Shown here: piece after piece, positions 17,099 to 26,457 of the stretch | How positions within the stretch are numbered: position 1 is the stretch's first letter | How the letters are laid out: each line of letters begins with the position of its first letter | NCBI GenBank assembly: GCA_019359015.1 | Contig: JAHHID010000006.1 | Coordinates: 1 to 64,000 of the forward strand | DNA length: 64,000 bases | Direction: 5' to 3' | Source of the DNA: Spirirestis rafaelensis WJT71-NPBG6 | GTDB lineage: Bacteria; Cyanobacteriota; Cyanobacteriia; Cyanobacteriales; Nostocaceae | Made by a program: the position numbers and the translations under genes | The notes under the pieces: generated by a model | The model's input: the letters and a program-made list of their open reading frames with translations, nothing else | What the model was told of the DNA's origin: nothing | Databases searched by the model: none

Positions 17099-19546
17099 AT
17101 GTTTGAACACTTCACTTCCGAAGCCATTAGAGTAATTATGTTAGCTCAGGAGGAAGCTCGGCGCCTGGGGCACAACTTTGTCGGCACAGAACAGATTCTC
17201 CTGGGCTTGATGGGAGAAGGAACTGGGGTGGCTGCAAAAGTGCTAACTGAGTTGGGTGTTACCCTTAAAGACGCACGTCGAGAAGTAGAAAAAATTATTG
17301 GTCGCGGTACTGGATTCGTACCACCAGAAATTCCCTTTACACCGAAAGTAAAAAGCCTGTTTGAGCAATCATTTAAAGAAGCTCGCAGTCTGGGACACAA
17401 CTACATAAATACAGAACATCTACTTTTGGGATTGACCGAAGCTGGTGAAGGTGTCGCTGCCAAAGTCCTGCAAAATCTGGGAGTTGAACTACAGACTATC
17501 CGCAGTGCAGTAATTCGCCGCTTGGGTGATGATACAAGCGTTACCGCAGGTGGTGGTGGTCAAAAACGCACACAAAACCTGACTATAGAAGAGTTTGGCA
17601 GAAATCTCACCAAACTAGCCAAAGAAGGCAAGATTGACCCTGTAGTTGGTCGAGAAAAAGAAATTGAGCGTGCTGTGCAAATTCTCGGTCGCCGCACCAA
17701 AAATAACCCAGTGTTGATTGGCGAACCAGGAGTAGGCAAAACAGCGATCGCCGAAGGTCTAGCACAACGCATTATAAATCAAGATGTGCCCGATATTTTG
17801 CAAGACAAGCAAGTTATCAGCCTAGACATGGGATCGGTGGTGTCAGGTACTCGCTTCCGTGGCGATTTTGAAGAACGCCTGAAGAAAATCATGGAGGAAG
17901 TCCGCACGGCGGGTAATATCATCCTCGTGATAGATGAAATTCACACACTTGTTGGTGCTGGTGGCACAGAAGGCGGGTTGGATGCTTCTAATATTCTCAA
18001 GCCAGCATTGGCGCGAGGTGAACTTCAGTGCTTGGGAGCAACTACACTTGACGAGTACCGCAAGCACATCGAGCGCGATGCGGCTCTAGAGCGTCGTTTC
18101 CAACCGATTATGGTCGGGGAACCCACTGTACAGGAAACCATTGAGATTCTATACGGCTTGCGGAGTGTTTACGAGCAACACCACAGAGTGACAATTTCAG
18201 ATGCAGCCCTACAAGCTGCGGCTGAATTGTCAGACCGCTATATTAGCGATCGCTTCTTACCAGACAAAGCAATAGACTTGATTGATGAAGCAGGTTCTCG
18301 CGTTCGTCTGCGGAACTCGATGTCTTCTACCAATAAAGAACTCAAGCGCCAATTAATCAGCGTTTCCAAAGCTAAAGACGAAGCCGTCAGACTCCAAGAT
18401 TTTGACAAAGCAGGACAAATGCGCGACCAAGAGTTAGAAATTGAAGCGCAACTGCAAGCAGAATCACAAAACGAGACATTCAACGGCATCGTTGATGAGG
18501 AAGACATCGCCCAAATCGTAGCTTCCTGGACTGGTGTACCCGTCAACAAGCTGACGGAATCTGAGTCAGAGTTGCTTCTACACTTAGAAGATACTCTCCA
18601 CCAACGGCTTATCGGTCAAGAGCAAGCAGTTACCTCAGTATCTCGCGCCATTCGTCGTGCTAGAGTTGGCTTAAAGAATCCCAACCGTCCAATTGCTAGC
18701 TTTATTTTCTCTGGTCCTACCGGAGTTGGTAAAACCGAGTTAGCAAAATCGTTAGCGAGTTACTTCTTCGGTTCCGAAGAAGCGATGATTCGTCTGGATA
18801 TGTCCGAATACATGGAACGCCACACCGTTTCTAAGTTAATTGGCTCGCCTCCTGGTTACGTAGGATACGACGAAGGCGGACAACTAACCGAAGCCGTGCG
18901 CCGTAGACCCTACACAGTGCTGCTATTCGACGAAATCGAAAAAGCGCACCCCGATGTATTCAATATGCTGCTGCAAATCCTAGATGACGGTCATCTCAGT
19001 GATGCGAAAGGTCGCAAAGTGGACTTTAAGAACACTTTGATCATCTTGACTTCTAACATCGGTTCTAAGGTGATTGAAAAAGGTGGTGGTGGTTTGGGCT
19101 TCGATTTCAGCGAAAATGCAGCCGATGCAAATTACACCCGCATCAAAACTTTAGTGAACGAAGAGCTAAAAGCTTACTTCCGTCCTGAGTTCCTCAACCG
19201 TCTGGATGAGATTATCGTCTTCACTCAGTTGAACAAAGAGGAAGTCAAGGAAATCGCCGAAATCATGCTCAAAGAAGTTGCTGGTCGCTTAACTGAAAAG
19301 GGAATTTCCTTAGAAGTCACAGAACGCTTTAAAGAGCGTGTGGTACAAGAAGGTTATGACCCCAGCTACGGTGCTAGACCGTTACGTAGAGCGATTATGC
19401 GCCTTTTGGAAGATTCTCTTGCCGAAGCAATGCTATCCGGTCAAGTCGTAGATGGAGACGCAGCTATTGTTGACGTTGACGACGACGGACAGGTGGTAGT
19501 CCGCAAGACAGAAAAACGCGAGTTGTTATTAACGAGTGTTGGCTAA
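17099..19546 (+). CDS. clpC: Clp protease ATP-binding subunit ClpC
   Basis: The 815-aa protein has two N-terminal Clp repeats (about 1-145). AAA1 follows with Walker A GEPGVGKT (about 207), then a UVR-type coiled-coil insertion ([20 protein letters not shown], about 420-460). AAA2 has GPTGVGKT (about 540) and [19 protein letters not shown]. It unfolds substrates for the ClpP/R peptidase and is essential in cyanobacteria. Length and motifs are standard. It is monocistronic with a strong terminator 60 bp downstream. Confidence 0.97.
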   Translation: MFEHFTSEAIRVIMLAQEEARRLGHNFVGTEQILLGLMGEGTGVAAKVLTELGVTLKDARREVEKIIGRGTGFVPPEIPFTPKVKSLFEQSFKEARSLGHNYINTEHLLLGLTEAGEGVAAKVLQNLGVELQTIRSAVIRRLGDDTSVTAGGGGQKRTQNLTIEEFGRNLTKLAKEGKIDPVVGREKEIERAVQILGRRTKNNPVLIGEPGVGKTAIAEGLAQRIINQDVPDILQDKQVISLDMGSVVSGTRFRGDFEERLKKIMEEVRTAGNIILVIDEIHTLVGAGGTEGGLDASNILKPALARGELQCLGATTLDEYRKHIERDAALERRFQPIMVGEPTVQETIEILYGLRSVYEQHHRVTISDAALQAAAELSDRYISDRFLPDKAIDLIDEAGSRVRLRNSMSSTNKELKRQLISVSKAKDEAVRLQDFDKAGQMRDQELEIEAQLQAESQNETFNGIVDEEDIAQIVASWTGVPVNKLTESESELLLHLEDTLHQRLIGQEQAVTSVSRAIRRARVGLKNPNRPIASFIFSGPTGVGKTELAKSLASYFFGSEEAMIRLDMSEYMERHTVSKLIGSPPGYVGYDEGGQLTEAVRRRPYTVLLFDEIEKAHPDVFNMLLQILDDGHLSDAKGRKVDFKNTLIILTSNIGSKVIEKGGGGLGFDFSENAADANYTRIKTLVNEELKAYFRPEFLNRLDEIIVFTQLNKEEVKEIAEIMLKEVAGRLTEKGISLEVTERFKERVVQEGYDPSYGARPLRRAIMRLLEDSLAEAMLSGQVVDGDAAIVDVDDDGQVVVRKTEKRELLLTSVG

Positions 19547-19608
19547 TTTGTACCAAATCACTACTCGATTGATTCAAGTACAACAAGTGAAATGGTAATC
19601 GTGAATTT

Positions 19609-19639
19609 GACCCCTGGTAGAAATACTAGGGGTCTTTTT
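19609..19639 (+). terminator. rho-independent terminator of clpC
   Basis: GACCCCT (19609) pairs with AGGGGTC (19628-19634) across a short loop and is followed directly by TTTTT. Confidence 0.9.
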
Positions 19640-19745
19640 GTATGGGCTGATAACAACTCTTAACTGATATAAAAAGCAAGTATCAGCTTTCGTGTTTCAA
19701 TAAAGTTAAAAGTAGAATCAAACTTGTAGAGCAGCGCGAGATTTA

Positions 19746-19986
19746 ATGACTGTAAGGTTTATTTTAAGTGATTATGTTGAGCAAGCACTTGCACAAGCGG
19801 TTTACGACAAATTAGAAGATGGGACTTTTGCCGGGAGAATTCCCGAATGTAAGGGAGTAGTCGCCTAAGGGAGCGACTTTGCGCGAGTGTGAAGATGAGT
19901 TACGCTCAACACTAGAAGAGTGGATTTTGCTTGGGTTGAAATTGGGACATTCTTTACCAGTAATTGATAATATTCACGTTCGGTAA
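19746..19986 (+). pseudogene. frameshifted HicB-type antitoxin
   Basis: ATG 19746 begins MTVRFILSDYVEQALAQAVY and reaches GRIPECKGVVA before TAA. In another frame, starting right after that stop, the protein continues GATLRECEDELRSTLEEWIL and ends at 19986. The two halves together match the HicB partial RNase-H-fold family (IPxxKGVxAxGxTLxECxDEL). One extra base around 19864 splits the gene. The word TAAGGGAG occurs twice within 16 bp at the break. Confidence 0.8.
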
Positions 19987-20010
19987 TACTAAGATGAGAG
20001 GCGATCGCGT

Positions 20011-20238
20011 TTATAATAACTCCAAAAATTGCTCAATGTCTATACGAGCCTGCTTTAAAATCTTAGCTAGGGTAGTACGCTTGATTGGTCGATGAGCTGG
20101 AAATGTTAATTTTAATACTTCATCTGGCGTAATTTTTTTTAGTCTGATGTGACTGCCGCGCTGACGTACAACAATCCATCCATCGCGCTCTAAAGCAAAG
20201 ATAACTTTAGTGTATGATAAGCTGGGAACTTTGCTCAC
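20011..20238 (-). CDS. hicA: HicA/YcfA-type mRNA interferase toxin
   Basis: The 75-aa protein has the HicA double-stranded RNA-binding-like fold signature: ALERDGWIVVRQRGSHIRLK with the catalytic histidine in GSH, followed by LTFPAHRPIKRTTLAKILKQA. It overlaps the upstream hicB by 4 bp. Confidence 0.9.
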   Translation of the reverse strand: MSKVPSLSYTKVIFALERDGWIVVRQRGSHIRLKKITPDEVLKLTFPAHRPIKRTTLAKILKQARIDIEQFLELL

Positions 20239-20438
20239 ATTACCAATTCCCTGACTATTGCTCCTTCTGTAACACTTAATTCATCTTCCAATGGCTCAAG
20301 ATAAAGTTCTATTGCCTCTTGGATATTATCTAACGCTTCTTCGAGTGTTTCCCCTTCACTGATACAGCCTGGAAGCGAAGGTACATAGACGGTATATCCG
20401 CCTTCATCACTGGGTTCTAATACGACTTTTATCTTCAT
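20235..20438 (-). CDS. hicB: HicB family antitoxin
   Basis: From ATG 20438 the 67-aa protein reads MKIKVVLEPSDEGGYTVYVP then LPGCISEGETLEEALDNIQE, the conserved HicB partial RNase-H core. The frame is open for another 22 codons upstream but those codons contain no HicB-like sequence. It lies before and overlaps hicA, the reverse of the E. coli order and usual for cyanobacteria. Confidence 0.9.
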   Translation of the reverse strand: MKIKVVLEPSDEGGYTVYVPSLPGCISEGETLEEALDNIQEAIELYLEPLEDELSVTEGAIVRELVM

Positions 20439-20702
20439 GATTTGGCTTTGTACGTTTATTTTAAATATAATGCGCGATCGCACAGCATAAAAAGGCGATC
20501 GCATGAGCGTGGTTTAATAAGTTTAGGTGGAAGATGGACTGTATAACACTATGTCCGCTAAATCCACACATTGTATAGATACATTTTTGCGGAACGTCTC
20601 TACGACCGTTGCAATATTTCTGGTTTTTTAGCCGAAGACTTGCCAGATTTTCACTTTTTAGTAAAGGTAAGATGGCATTAAGTTCTATTTACGGGTAGAC
20701 CG

Positions 20703-21035
20703 ATGCAATTAGAAGATTATTTTGACTTTTTATCACCCGATGATATTCGGTTGAAAGGACACCGCATCGGCATTGACAATGTACTTGATTATTACTTAGA
20801 AGGATATTCACCGGAAGAAATTGCAGCTAATTTGCCTTCTTTGAAGTTGGAGCAGATTCACGCTACTATTACTTATTATCTGCATAATCGCGCCGAGATT
20901 GATGCTTACTTGTCACGTTTGACAAGGTGGCGTGAACAGCGTTACCAAGAATGGGCTGCAAATCCTTCACCTGTGGTAGAACGTTTAAGGGCAGTGAAGG
21001 CTCAAAGAACTCAACCGCAGGTAAATGCTTCGTGA
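20703..21035 (+). CDS. DUF433 antitoxin-like protein
   Basis: A 110-aa protein with the DUF433 helix-turn-helix pattern: DDIRLKGHRIGIDNVLDYYL then GYSPEEIAANLPSLKLEQIH. DUF433 proteins act as antitoxins to PIN-like DUF5615 toxins. The stop codon overlaps the GTG start of the next gene (GTGA). Confidence 0.85.
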   Translation: MQLEDYFDFLSPDDIRLKGHRIGIDNVLDYYLEGYSPEEIAANLPSLKLEQIHATITYYLHNRAEIDAYLSRLTRWREQRYQEWAANPSPVVERLRAVKAQRTQPQVNAS

Positions 21036-21379
21036 AAGTGCGTTTTTTGCTAGACGAAAATTTGTCACCTCGTTTGAAAGTGGCTGTGCTGCGTCTCAAC
21101 CCTGCTATAGATATCTTACGTGTGGGTGAAAGTAATGCACCGCAACTAGGAACATTAGATCCGGATGTGTTGTTATATCTGGAGCGATCGCAAAGGCTCT
21201 TGGTGACAGATAATCGTGCTAGTATGCCCGCTCATATGAAAGCACATTGGGCAGCAGGCGGACAGATTTGGGGACTATTTTGGGTACGGGACAGGATACC
21301 ATTAGGAGAACTGGCACAAGAACTTTTGCTAGTTTGGGAGACGACTGAGGCAGAAGAATGGATAAATCGGCTCGAATAA
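21032..21379 (+). CDS. DUF5615 PIN-like toxin
   Basis: Starting at GTG 21032 (4-bp overlap with the DUF433 stop), the 115-aa product begins VKVRFLLDENLSPRL, the diagnostic N-terminus of Mut7-C/DUF5615 PIN-like RNases. It has the later acidic motif LLVTDNRASM. The longer frame upstream merely reads through the antitoxin in another frame. It pairs with DUF433 as a VapBC-like toxin-antitoxin system. Confidence 0.85.
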   Translation: MKVRFLLDENLSPRLKVAVLRLNPAIDILRVGESNAPQLGTLDPDVLLYLERSQRLLVTDNRASMPAHMKAHWAAGGQIWGLFWVRDRIPLGELAQELLLVWETTEAEEWINRLE

Positions 21380-21521
21380 ATTCCATTTTAGGGTAAAAAG
21401 GCGATCGCTTTTCCTGGTTTAATGCTTTCAGGTGGAAAATCGACTGTGTAACAGCATTATTCAACCTCAGAAGTTGATAATTCAAGGTTTGAGGTTCATC
21501 ATCCGAGTTCAGAACACGAAA

Positions 21522-21731
21522 GTTGAGCTTCTGAAGGTGAACGTTGAGCTTCTGAGGGTGAAAGTTGAGCTTCTGAAGGTGAAAGTTGAGCTTCTGAGGG
21601 TGAACGTTGAGCTTCTGAGGGTGAACGTTGAGCTTCTGAGGGTGAACGTTGAGCTTCTGAGGGTGAACGTTGAGCTTCTGAGGGTGAAAGTTGAGCTTCT
21701 GAAGGTGAAAGTTGAGCTTCTGAACTCGAAA
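21522..21731. repeat. 21-bp tandem repeat array, ten copies
   Basis: Ten units start every 21 bp from 21522 to 21711, each beginning GTTGAGCTTCTGA. They alternate between AAGGTGAA and AGGGTGAAC endings, so two sub-variants are mixed. As in the other two arrays the period is exactly 21 bp, which leaves both strands open (7-residue peptide repeats such as KLNVHPQ); no start or codon logic suggests translation. Confidence 0.95.
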
Positions 21732-21828
21732 CTTCAGCTTCAACAGTGCAAAATCCGAGTTTAGAACTTCATCGTTGAGGCTGAGAAGTTAATTTCTGTA
21801 GTGCAATTTAACTCTCGTCGCATAAAAA

Positions 21829-24216
21829 TTACCCTCGCCTTAAGCAAATTGCGTAATTTCCGCGAACTGTTATTGTAAACGGATGACCTATCCCTAACAG
21901 CTGCTCACTAATCTTCAAAGCTTGCAGGAACAACGGTTCTGCTTCTGTGTATCTTCCTTGGGAACGGTAGAGTGATGCCAGGTTGTCGAGGCTAAATGCA
22001 ACACGGGGATGTTCTTCACCCAACAGGTGTCGCCTTAGTTCCAAAGCTTGTTTGTACAAAGGTTCGGCTTCGCTGTAACGTCCTTGGTAACGGTAGAGTA
22101 CCGCTAGGCTGTTCAGGCTATTTGCAACATCGGGATGTTCTTCTCCCAACAGGCGTCGCCTTAGTTGCAAAGCTTGGAGGTGTAGAGGTTCGGCTTCGCT
22201 GTAACGTCCTTGGTCAGAGTAGAGTCCCGCCAGGTTGTTCAGGCTAGTTGCAACATGGGGATGTTCTTCACCCAACAGGCGTCGCATTAGTTGCAAAGCT
22301 TGCAGGTGCAAAGGTTGAGCTTCGCTGTAACGTCCTTGGTCACGGTAGAGTTCTGCCAGGTTGTTGAGGCTTTGTGCAACATCGGGATGTTCTTCTCCCA
22401 ACAGGCGTCGCCTTAGTTCCAAAGCTTGGAGAAGCAAAGGTTCGGCTTCACTGTAACGTCCTTGGGAATTGTAGAGTGCCGCCAGGTTGTTGAGGCTAAG
22501 TGCAACATCGGGATGTTCTTCTCCCAACAGGTGTCGCCTTAGTTCCAAAGCTTGGAGAAGCAACTCTTCGGCTTCGCTGTAACGTCCTTGGTCAGAGTAG
22601 AGTAACGCCAGGTTGTTGAGGCTGAGTGCAACATGAGGATCTTCCTCACCCAGCAGGCGTCGCATTAGTTCTAATGCTTGTTGGTACAAAGGTTGAGCTT
22701 CGGTGTAACGTCCTTGGGATTTGTAGAGTAACGCCAGGTTGTTCAGGCTAGCTGCAACATCGGGATGTTCCTCACCCAGCAGGTGTCGCATTAGTTCTAA
22801 TGCTTTTCGGTACAAGAGTTCGGCTTTGCTGTAATGTCCTTGGTGACGGTAAACTAACGCCAGGTTATTGAGGCTAGTTGCAACATCGGGATGTTCTTCT
22901 CCCAAGCGTTTTTTTGTGACTTCGAGACACTGCTTTAACCAAGGTTCTGCCTTATCATACAACCCTTGACCTTTGTAAAATTGAGCGTTACCCCCGAAAG
23001 CCCAAATTAAATCCTCATCGCTAACGTGTTGAATAAGATTATTTGTTACTTCTGCTAAATGAGGTATGGCAGGGGAGACATCAGTGATTTGCTTGAGAGT
23101 GGGGTTATCAGGAATATCCTTGGCTACTGCTATTATTACTTTTGCAAAAGCTTGTTTGACATCCCCGGAATTTTCCTCAAAAGGTGGTGCTTCTAACTTC
23201 GCCTGAAAGAATTCGCGCAGCAGTGGATGCAGTTGATAAATTCCCTTTGCTTTCCGCTGGAGCAAATGCAAATTCAGCAGCTGATCATCCCGACTTTCTT
23301 CTAACTCTTCTGCATCCACATCGGGTAAGCAAGATTCTACCAACTCCCAAGGTATTGGTGCAGCAGCAAATAAACTCAGCAAACACGCGAGTTGCTTATC
23401 TGTGTCGTTTAATTCATCCCAACTTAACTCAAAGGCTGCTTCTACACCCCGCTGTGCTGTCATATTTTCTTCTGGCTGAGACAAAGAACGTTCTTTGAGT
23501 TTCTTTTTCTCCAACCTCTGCAACATTTCTGTGACAGACAAATCTTCTTTTCTAGCTAAATACCGTCCAACTAACTCTAACCCTAAAGGCAAATGTCCCA
23601 ACCTTTCAGCTAGAGACGCGAAATTTCGCGTCTCTACATCAACCCGTTCTTCTCCAACGAGTTTTCGCAACAATTCCAGCGCGGCTTGTGGTTGCAGCAC
23701 ATCTAATGATAATTTCTGAATCTGCCCAAAGTGCTTTCTGGTTGTCATCAGCACTTTAAATCGGGTGGATGACGGCGGTAAATACGGCTGAATTTCCTTG
23801 TATATAGTGACATCATCCAGCACTAGCAACACATTACCCTCACGCCAGCGCTGCCAACAGTATTTGACCTGGGCGACTAAATCCAAATCTGTCAACGGAT
23901 TTAATTCAAAGTGAATGCGAGCAAACTGCACCACCTGTAAACCGACATCACCGCTTTTGACACCACACCAGCAAATCCCACCAGAGTAAAATTCGCGTTG
24001 GAGAAGTGCATATTGCAACGCTAATTCTGTTTTACCCACACCACCCATGCCCACAACGGCGGCTATTGCCACAGAGTCATTTTCCTGCAAGAGTTGGTGG
24101 AGAAGTTCGAGTTCTTTTTCCCGCCCGACGAACTTTGTCGCCCCACTCCAGGGCAAATTATCTGGTATTTTGGTGAGGGGATTTAGGTTTGTCGGTTCCC
24201 GTTCGGACGACTGTAG
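21829..24216 (-). CDS. NB-ARC NTPase with kinesin-light-chain-type TPR repeats (3' part of an interrupted gene)
   Basis: The open frame from just after the TGA at 24217 codes for PTNLNPLTKIPDNLPWSG, then an NB-ARC/STAND NTPase: FVGREKELELL, P-loop [36 protein letters not shown], and a winged-helix region. The C-terminal 380 residues are about nine 42-residue TPR units (LLGEEHPDVAxSLNNLAxLY). The first possible start (TTG 24156) would cut the linker before the NTPase, so this is better read as the second part of one gene. Such NLR-like proteins sense ligands through the repeats and assemble effectors. Confidence 0.85.
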   Translation of the reverse strand, partial: LQSSEREPTNLNPLTKIPDNLPWSGATKFVGREKELELLHQLLQENDSVAIAAVVGMGGVGKTELALQYALLQREFYSGGICWCGVKSGDVGLQVVQFARIHFELNPLTDLDLVAQVKYCWQRWREGNVLLVLDDVTIYKEIQPYLPPSSTRFKVLMTTRKHFGQIQKLSLDVLQPQAALELLRKLVGEERVDVETRNFASLAERLGHLPLGLELVGRYLARKEDLSVTEMLQRLEKKKLKERSLSQPEENMTAQRGVEAAFELSWDELNDTDKQLACLLSLFAAAPIPWELVESCLPDVDAEELEESRDDQLLNLHLLQRKAKGIYQLHPLLREFFQAKLEAPPFEENSGDVKQAFAKVIIAVAKDIPDNPTLKQITDVSPAIPHLAEVTNNLIQHVSDEDLIWAFGGNAQFYKGQGLYDKAEPWLKQCLEVTKKRLGEEHPDVATSLNNLALVYRHQGHYSKAELLYRKALELMRHLLGEEHPDVAASLNNLALLYKSQGRYTEAQPLYQQALELMRRLLGEEDPHVALSLNNLALLYSDQGRYSEAEELLLQALELRRHLLGEEHPDVALSLNNLAALYNSQGRYSEAEPLLLQALELRRRLLGEEHPDVAQSLNNLAELYRDQGRYSEAQPLHLQALQLMRRLLGEEHPHVATSLNNLAGLYSDQGRYSEAEPLHLQALQLRRRLLGEEHPDVANSLNSLAVLYRYQGRYSEAEPLYKQALELRRHLLGEEHPRVAFSLDNLASLYRSQGRYTEAEPLFLQALKISEQLLGIGHPFTITVRGNYAICLRRG
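21840..22930 (-). repeat. 126-bp coding repeats of the TPR domain
   Basis: Eight or nine units of 126 bp, very similar at DNA level (GATGTTCTTC(T/A)CCCAACAG recurs every 126 bp). Such similarity allows unequal recombination and change of copy number. This is the repeat part of the NB-ARC gene. Confidence 0.85.
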
Positions 24217-24651
24217 TCAAAAGTTACCACCAATGATAGTATTTCCTTGAAAGACGTTTTTAATCGATTCAGCTAACTTTGTAGAATTGATAACGCCTGC
24301 TGGTTGGGAGTTGATATCATTTGCTAACTCTTTGACTTTTGGCGCAACTTGTGGATCGGCGTTTGCTGCTGCTTCCACGGAGCGCACTGATTGAGCAATT
24401 TCGGTATCTGCGTCTGCTACTGCTTTCAACTCTAGTACTGCTTTGCCATAATCTAATCGCTCTTGCTTTTCCTGCGTCGCATTCGCTAGCAATGGTAACT
24501 TATTCTTATTGCGTAGCTGTTCGATTAACTTATGACTTTCGTTTAATGCAGTTTCTCCAAGCTTTTCGCCGGTTTTTTCTAGGGCTTTAGTTAAAACTAT
24601 AGTGGCGATCGCCGTTGCTACAGCTGTGAGTGTTACAGGTTCCATAGTCAA
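24217..24651 (-). CDS. helical N-terminal domain of the NB-ARC protein, ended by an in-frame TGA
   Basis: A 144-aa product, MEPVTLTAVATAIATIVLTK..., with an Ala/Thr-rich hydrophobic helix at the start, further helices to residue 115, and a Gly/Asn tail (FQGNTIIGGNF). The next codon is TGA, after which the same frame continues directly into the NB-ARC part (LQSSEREPTNLNPLT). It is therefore the 5' part of a 941-codon gene broken by one stop codon, or a protein made with occasional read-through. The domain's function is not recognised; a membrane-interacting effector helix is conceivable. Confidence 0.75.
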   Translation of the reverse strand: MTMEPVTLTAVATAIATIVLTKALEKTGEKLGETALNESHKLIEQLRNKNKLPLLANATQEKQERLDYGKAVLELKAVADADTEIAQSVRSVEAAANADPQVAPKVKELANDINSQPAGVINSTKLAESIKNVFQGNTIIGGNF

Positions 24652-24788
24652 GCTATTAAGTACGAGATTACACTAATATCTATCTTCAAGTGTAAGCTTG
24701 TCTTTTACGGTGCTGCATAACAACATAACAACATAGCAAGAAAAGCGCGGACTAAAGTCCGTACTACGAACTAATATCTACAAATGAT

Positions 24789-24941
24789 TTAGGACTGCGG
24801 AGGACGCTTTTCCTTCTCTCCTAAAGGCTTTTCATCAATCACCACCACTACTTGATATTCACCTGCGGGAATATCAGGTGGTAACTGCAATGTAATTTTC
24901 CCATCTGCTGTAACTGTGGCAATTGTTTGAATAGTTTTCAT
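24789..24941 (-). CDS. 50-aa AbrB-like protein
   Basis: An ORF of 51 codons: MKTIQTIATVTADGKITLQL then PPDIPAGEYQVVVVIDEKPL. It has a strong GGAGGA ribosome-binding site overlapping the end of the upstream nuclease gene (stop 24943-24945, start 24941). The sequence resembles the short AbrB-like antitoxins of cyanobacteria, usually found before PIN toxins, but no toxin is next to it. It is the third gene of the helicase-nuclease operon. Confidence 0.75.
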   Translation of the reverse strand: MKTIQTIATVTADGKITLQLPPDIPAGEYQVVVVIDEKPLGEKEKRPPQS

Positions 24942-24942
24942 A

Positions 24943-26160
24943 TCATTCCTCCAATGCTGCTAATACTGCCTTCGGCAATAACTTATCTTTAAACCAAATA
25001 ATTCTAGCGGGGACATCATTTAATTTCACACCCGCTTTTTCCAAATTTAATCTTTCAGAAATTGCCAAAATCAAGTCATCACGTTCCGCACGACGCACCT
25101 GGGAAAACTTCTTTTGTAAATATTCTGGACGCCAATAACCGACAATTTCTAATAAAAACGTGCGTCCATCAGGATGCACCAAACGAAAGTCGGGAATCAT
25201 CACACTACCAGGAATCGGAACTAAATCAACTTCTCGCTCTAACACCCAATCACTTTTTAATGAATCCCACTTATCAGCAAACGACGCTTCCAACATACTA
25301 TCGTAAGGTTTGCCAGGTGGATAATGAGACACCAAACCGCATTCAGAATTGAGAGTGAAACGTCCTGTTTTCCAAGCATTGGTGTAAAAGTCGCGAGTTT
25401 GGAGAATAGACGAAAGACTCCATCTTGTGACATGAAGTAAAGCCGGAATCAGTTTAGCGATCGCTAAACCATATCGCGTACTCGGATTAAACAAACTCGT
25501 CGGACCATCAATCGTAATTGTAAACCCGTGGTCAGCATCACCCTCAATATAAGCCATCAATTGAAACAGCTTTAAATAGCGAAATAAAAGCTTATATTCA
25601 CCCGGAACATTACGATGAGCATTTAAAGTAAGTTGACTCGCTCGATAAAACACACCCTGCACTTGAGATAAATTATATCGATGCAACAAATCTTCAGGTC
25701 TAGGTGCATCAAAAGCAATCAAAATCTTATTTTCAGACAAATCAGCATATAACCCATCATGAACTTGTTGCGGTAAAACTTCCCGCTCAAATTCGTGAGT
25801 TAATTCATCAGCAATTTTGCTAAGTGTAGCTTGCGTTGATTGCGGACTTGGAACAGATTTTGCTGATAAAGCAAACACCCTTTCTCGTAACATTTGAGGT
25901 TCCAAAGGACTCACCACCTCAAAGGTGCAAAAACTGCTTTTTAAAATATAAGCTAATCCCCGCTTCACCTTATAATCTGTAGTATCACCTTCCAATTCCA
26001 ACAACTGACGCTCAAGCACACCTTGCGTCTTTCCTACCGCTTCATGAAAACAACTAATTAACTCAGCAGCTAACTCCAAAGTATTCTTATCAAGCTTAAG
26101 TCTCTTTGGGATTATCTCCTCCCCATTCTGACGGTGAATCAGTAAATCTGTTGGTAACAT
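24943..26160 (-). CDS. DUF790 nuclease, Bax1-type partner of XPB helicase
   Basis: A 405-aa protein starting MLPTDLLIHRQNGEEIIPKR, the diagnostic N-terminus of DUF790. The C-terminal nuclease domain has a PD-(D/E)XK-like pattern: SVMIPDFRLVHPDGRTFLLEIVG. In archaea Bax1 binds XPB and incises DNA near bubbles. Here it follows an XPB-type helicase on the same strand with a 300-bp repeat-filled gap, and a 50-aa gene follows with 1-bp spacing. Role in nucleotide excision-like repair is an inference from the family. Confidence 0.9.
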   Translation of the reverse strand: MLPTDLLIHRQNGEEIIPKRLKLDKNTLELAAELISCFHEAVGKTQGVLERQLLELEGDTTDYKVKRGLAYILKSSFCTFEVVSPLEPQMLRERVFALSAKSVPSPQSTQATLSKIADELTHEFEREVLPQQVHDGLYADLSENKILIAFDAPRPEDLLHRYNLSQVQGVFYRASQLTLNAHRNVPGEYKLLFRYLKLFQLMAYIEGDADHGFTITIDGPTSLFNPSTRYGLAIAKLIPALLHVTRWSLSSILQTRDFYTNAWKTGRFTLNSECGLVSHYPPGKPYDSMLEASFADKWDSLKSDWVLEREVDLVPIPGSVMIPDFRLVHPDGRTFLLEIVGYWRPEYLQKKFSQVRRAERDDLILAISERLNLEKAGVKLNDVPARIIWFKDKLLPKAVLAALEE

Positions 26161-26179
26161 TTGAATTTGTTAGTGGTTA

Positions 26180-26457
26180 GTTGATAGTGGTTAGTTGATA
26201 GTGGGCATGGGGCAATGGGCAATGGGCAATGGGCAATGGGCATTGGGCATTGGGCATTGGGCATTGGGCATGGGGCATTGGGCATGGGGCATTGGGAAAA
26301 AAGAATTATTATTTTGCTTCCCCTGCTTCCCCTGCTCCCCCTGCCTCCCCTGCTCCCCCTGCCTCCCCTGCCTCCCCTGCTCCCCCTGCCTCCCCTGCTC
26401 CCTGCCCCCCTGCTCCCCCTGCCCCCCTGCTCCCTGCTCCCTGCCCCCTTCCTCCTC
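26180..26457. repeat. heptanucleotide and C-rich simple repeats
   Basis: ATGGGCA/TTGGGCA 7-bp units run from 26205 to 26295, then CCCTGCCTCC-type 9-bp units from 26320 to 26455. All three plus-strand frames stay open, giving low-complexity peptides that are not genes. The array separates the helicase and nuclease genes of one operon. Confidence 0.9.

Noticed and set aside
21219-21764. Long open frames on both strands across the 21-bp array
   Set aside because: Both frames exist only because the period is a multiple of three; the peptides are simple heptad repeats and there is no ribosome-binding site.
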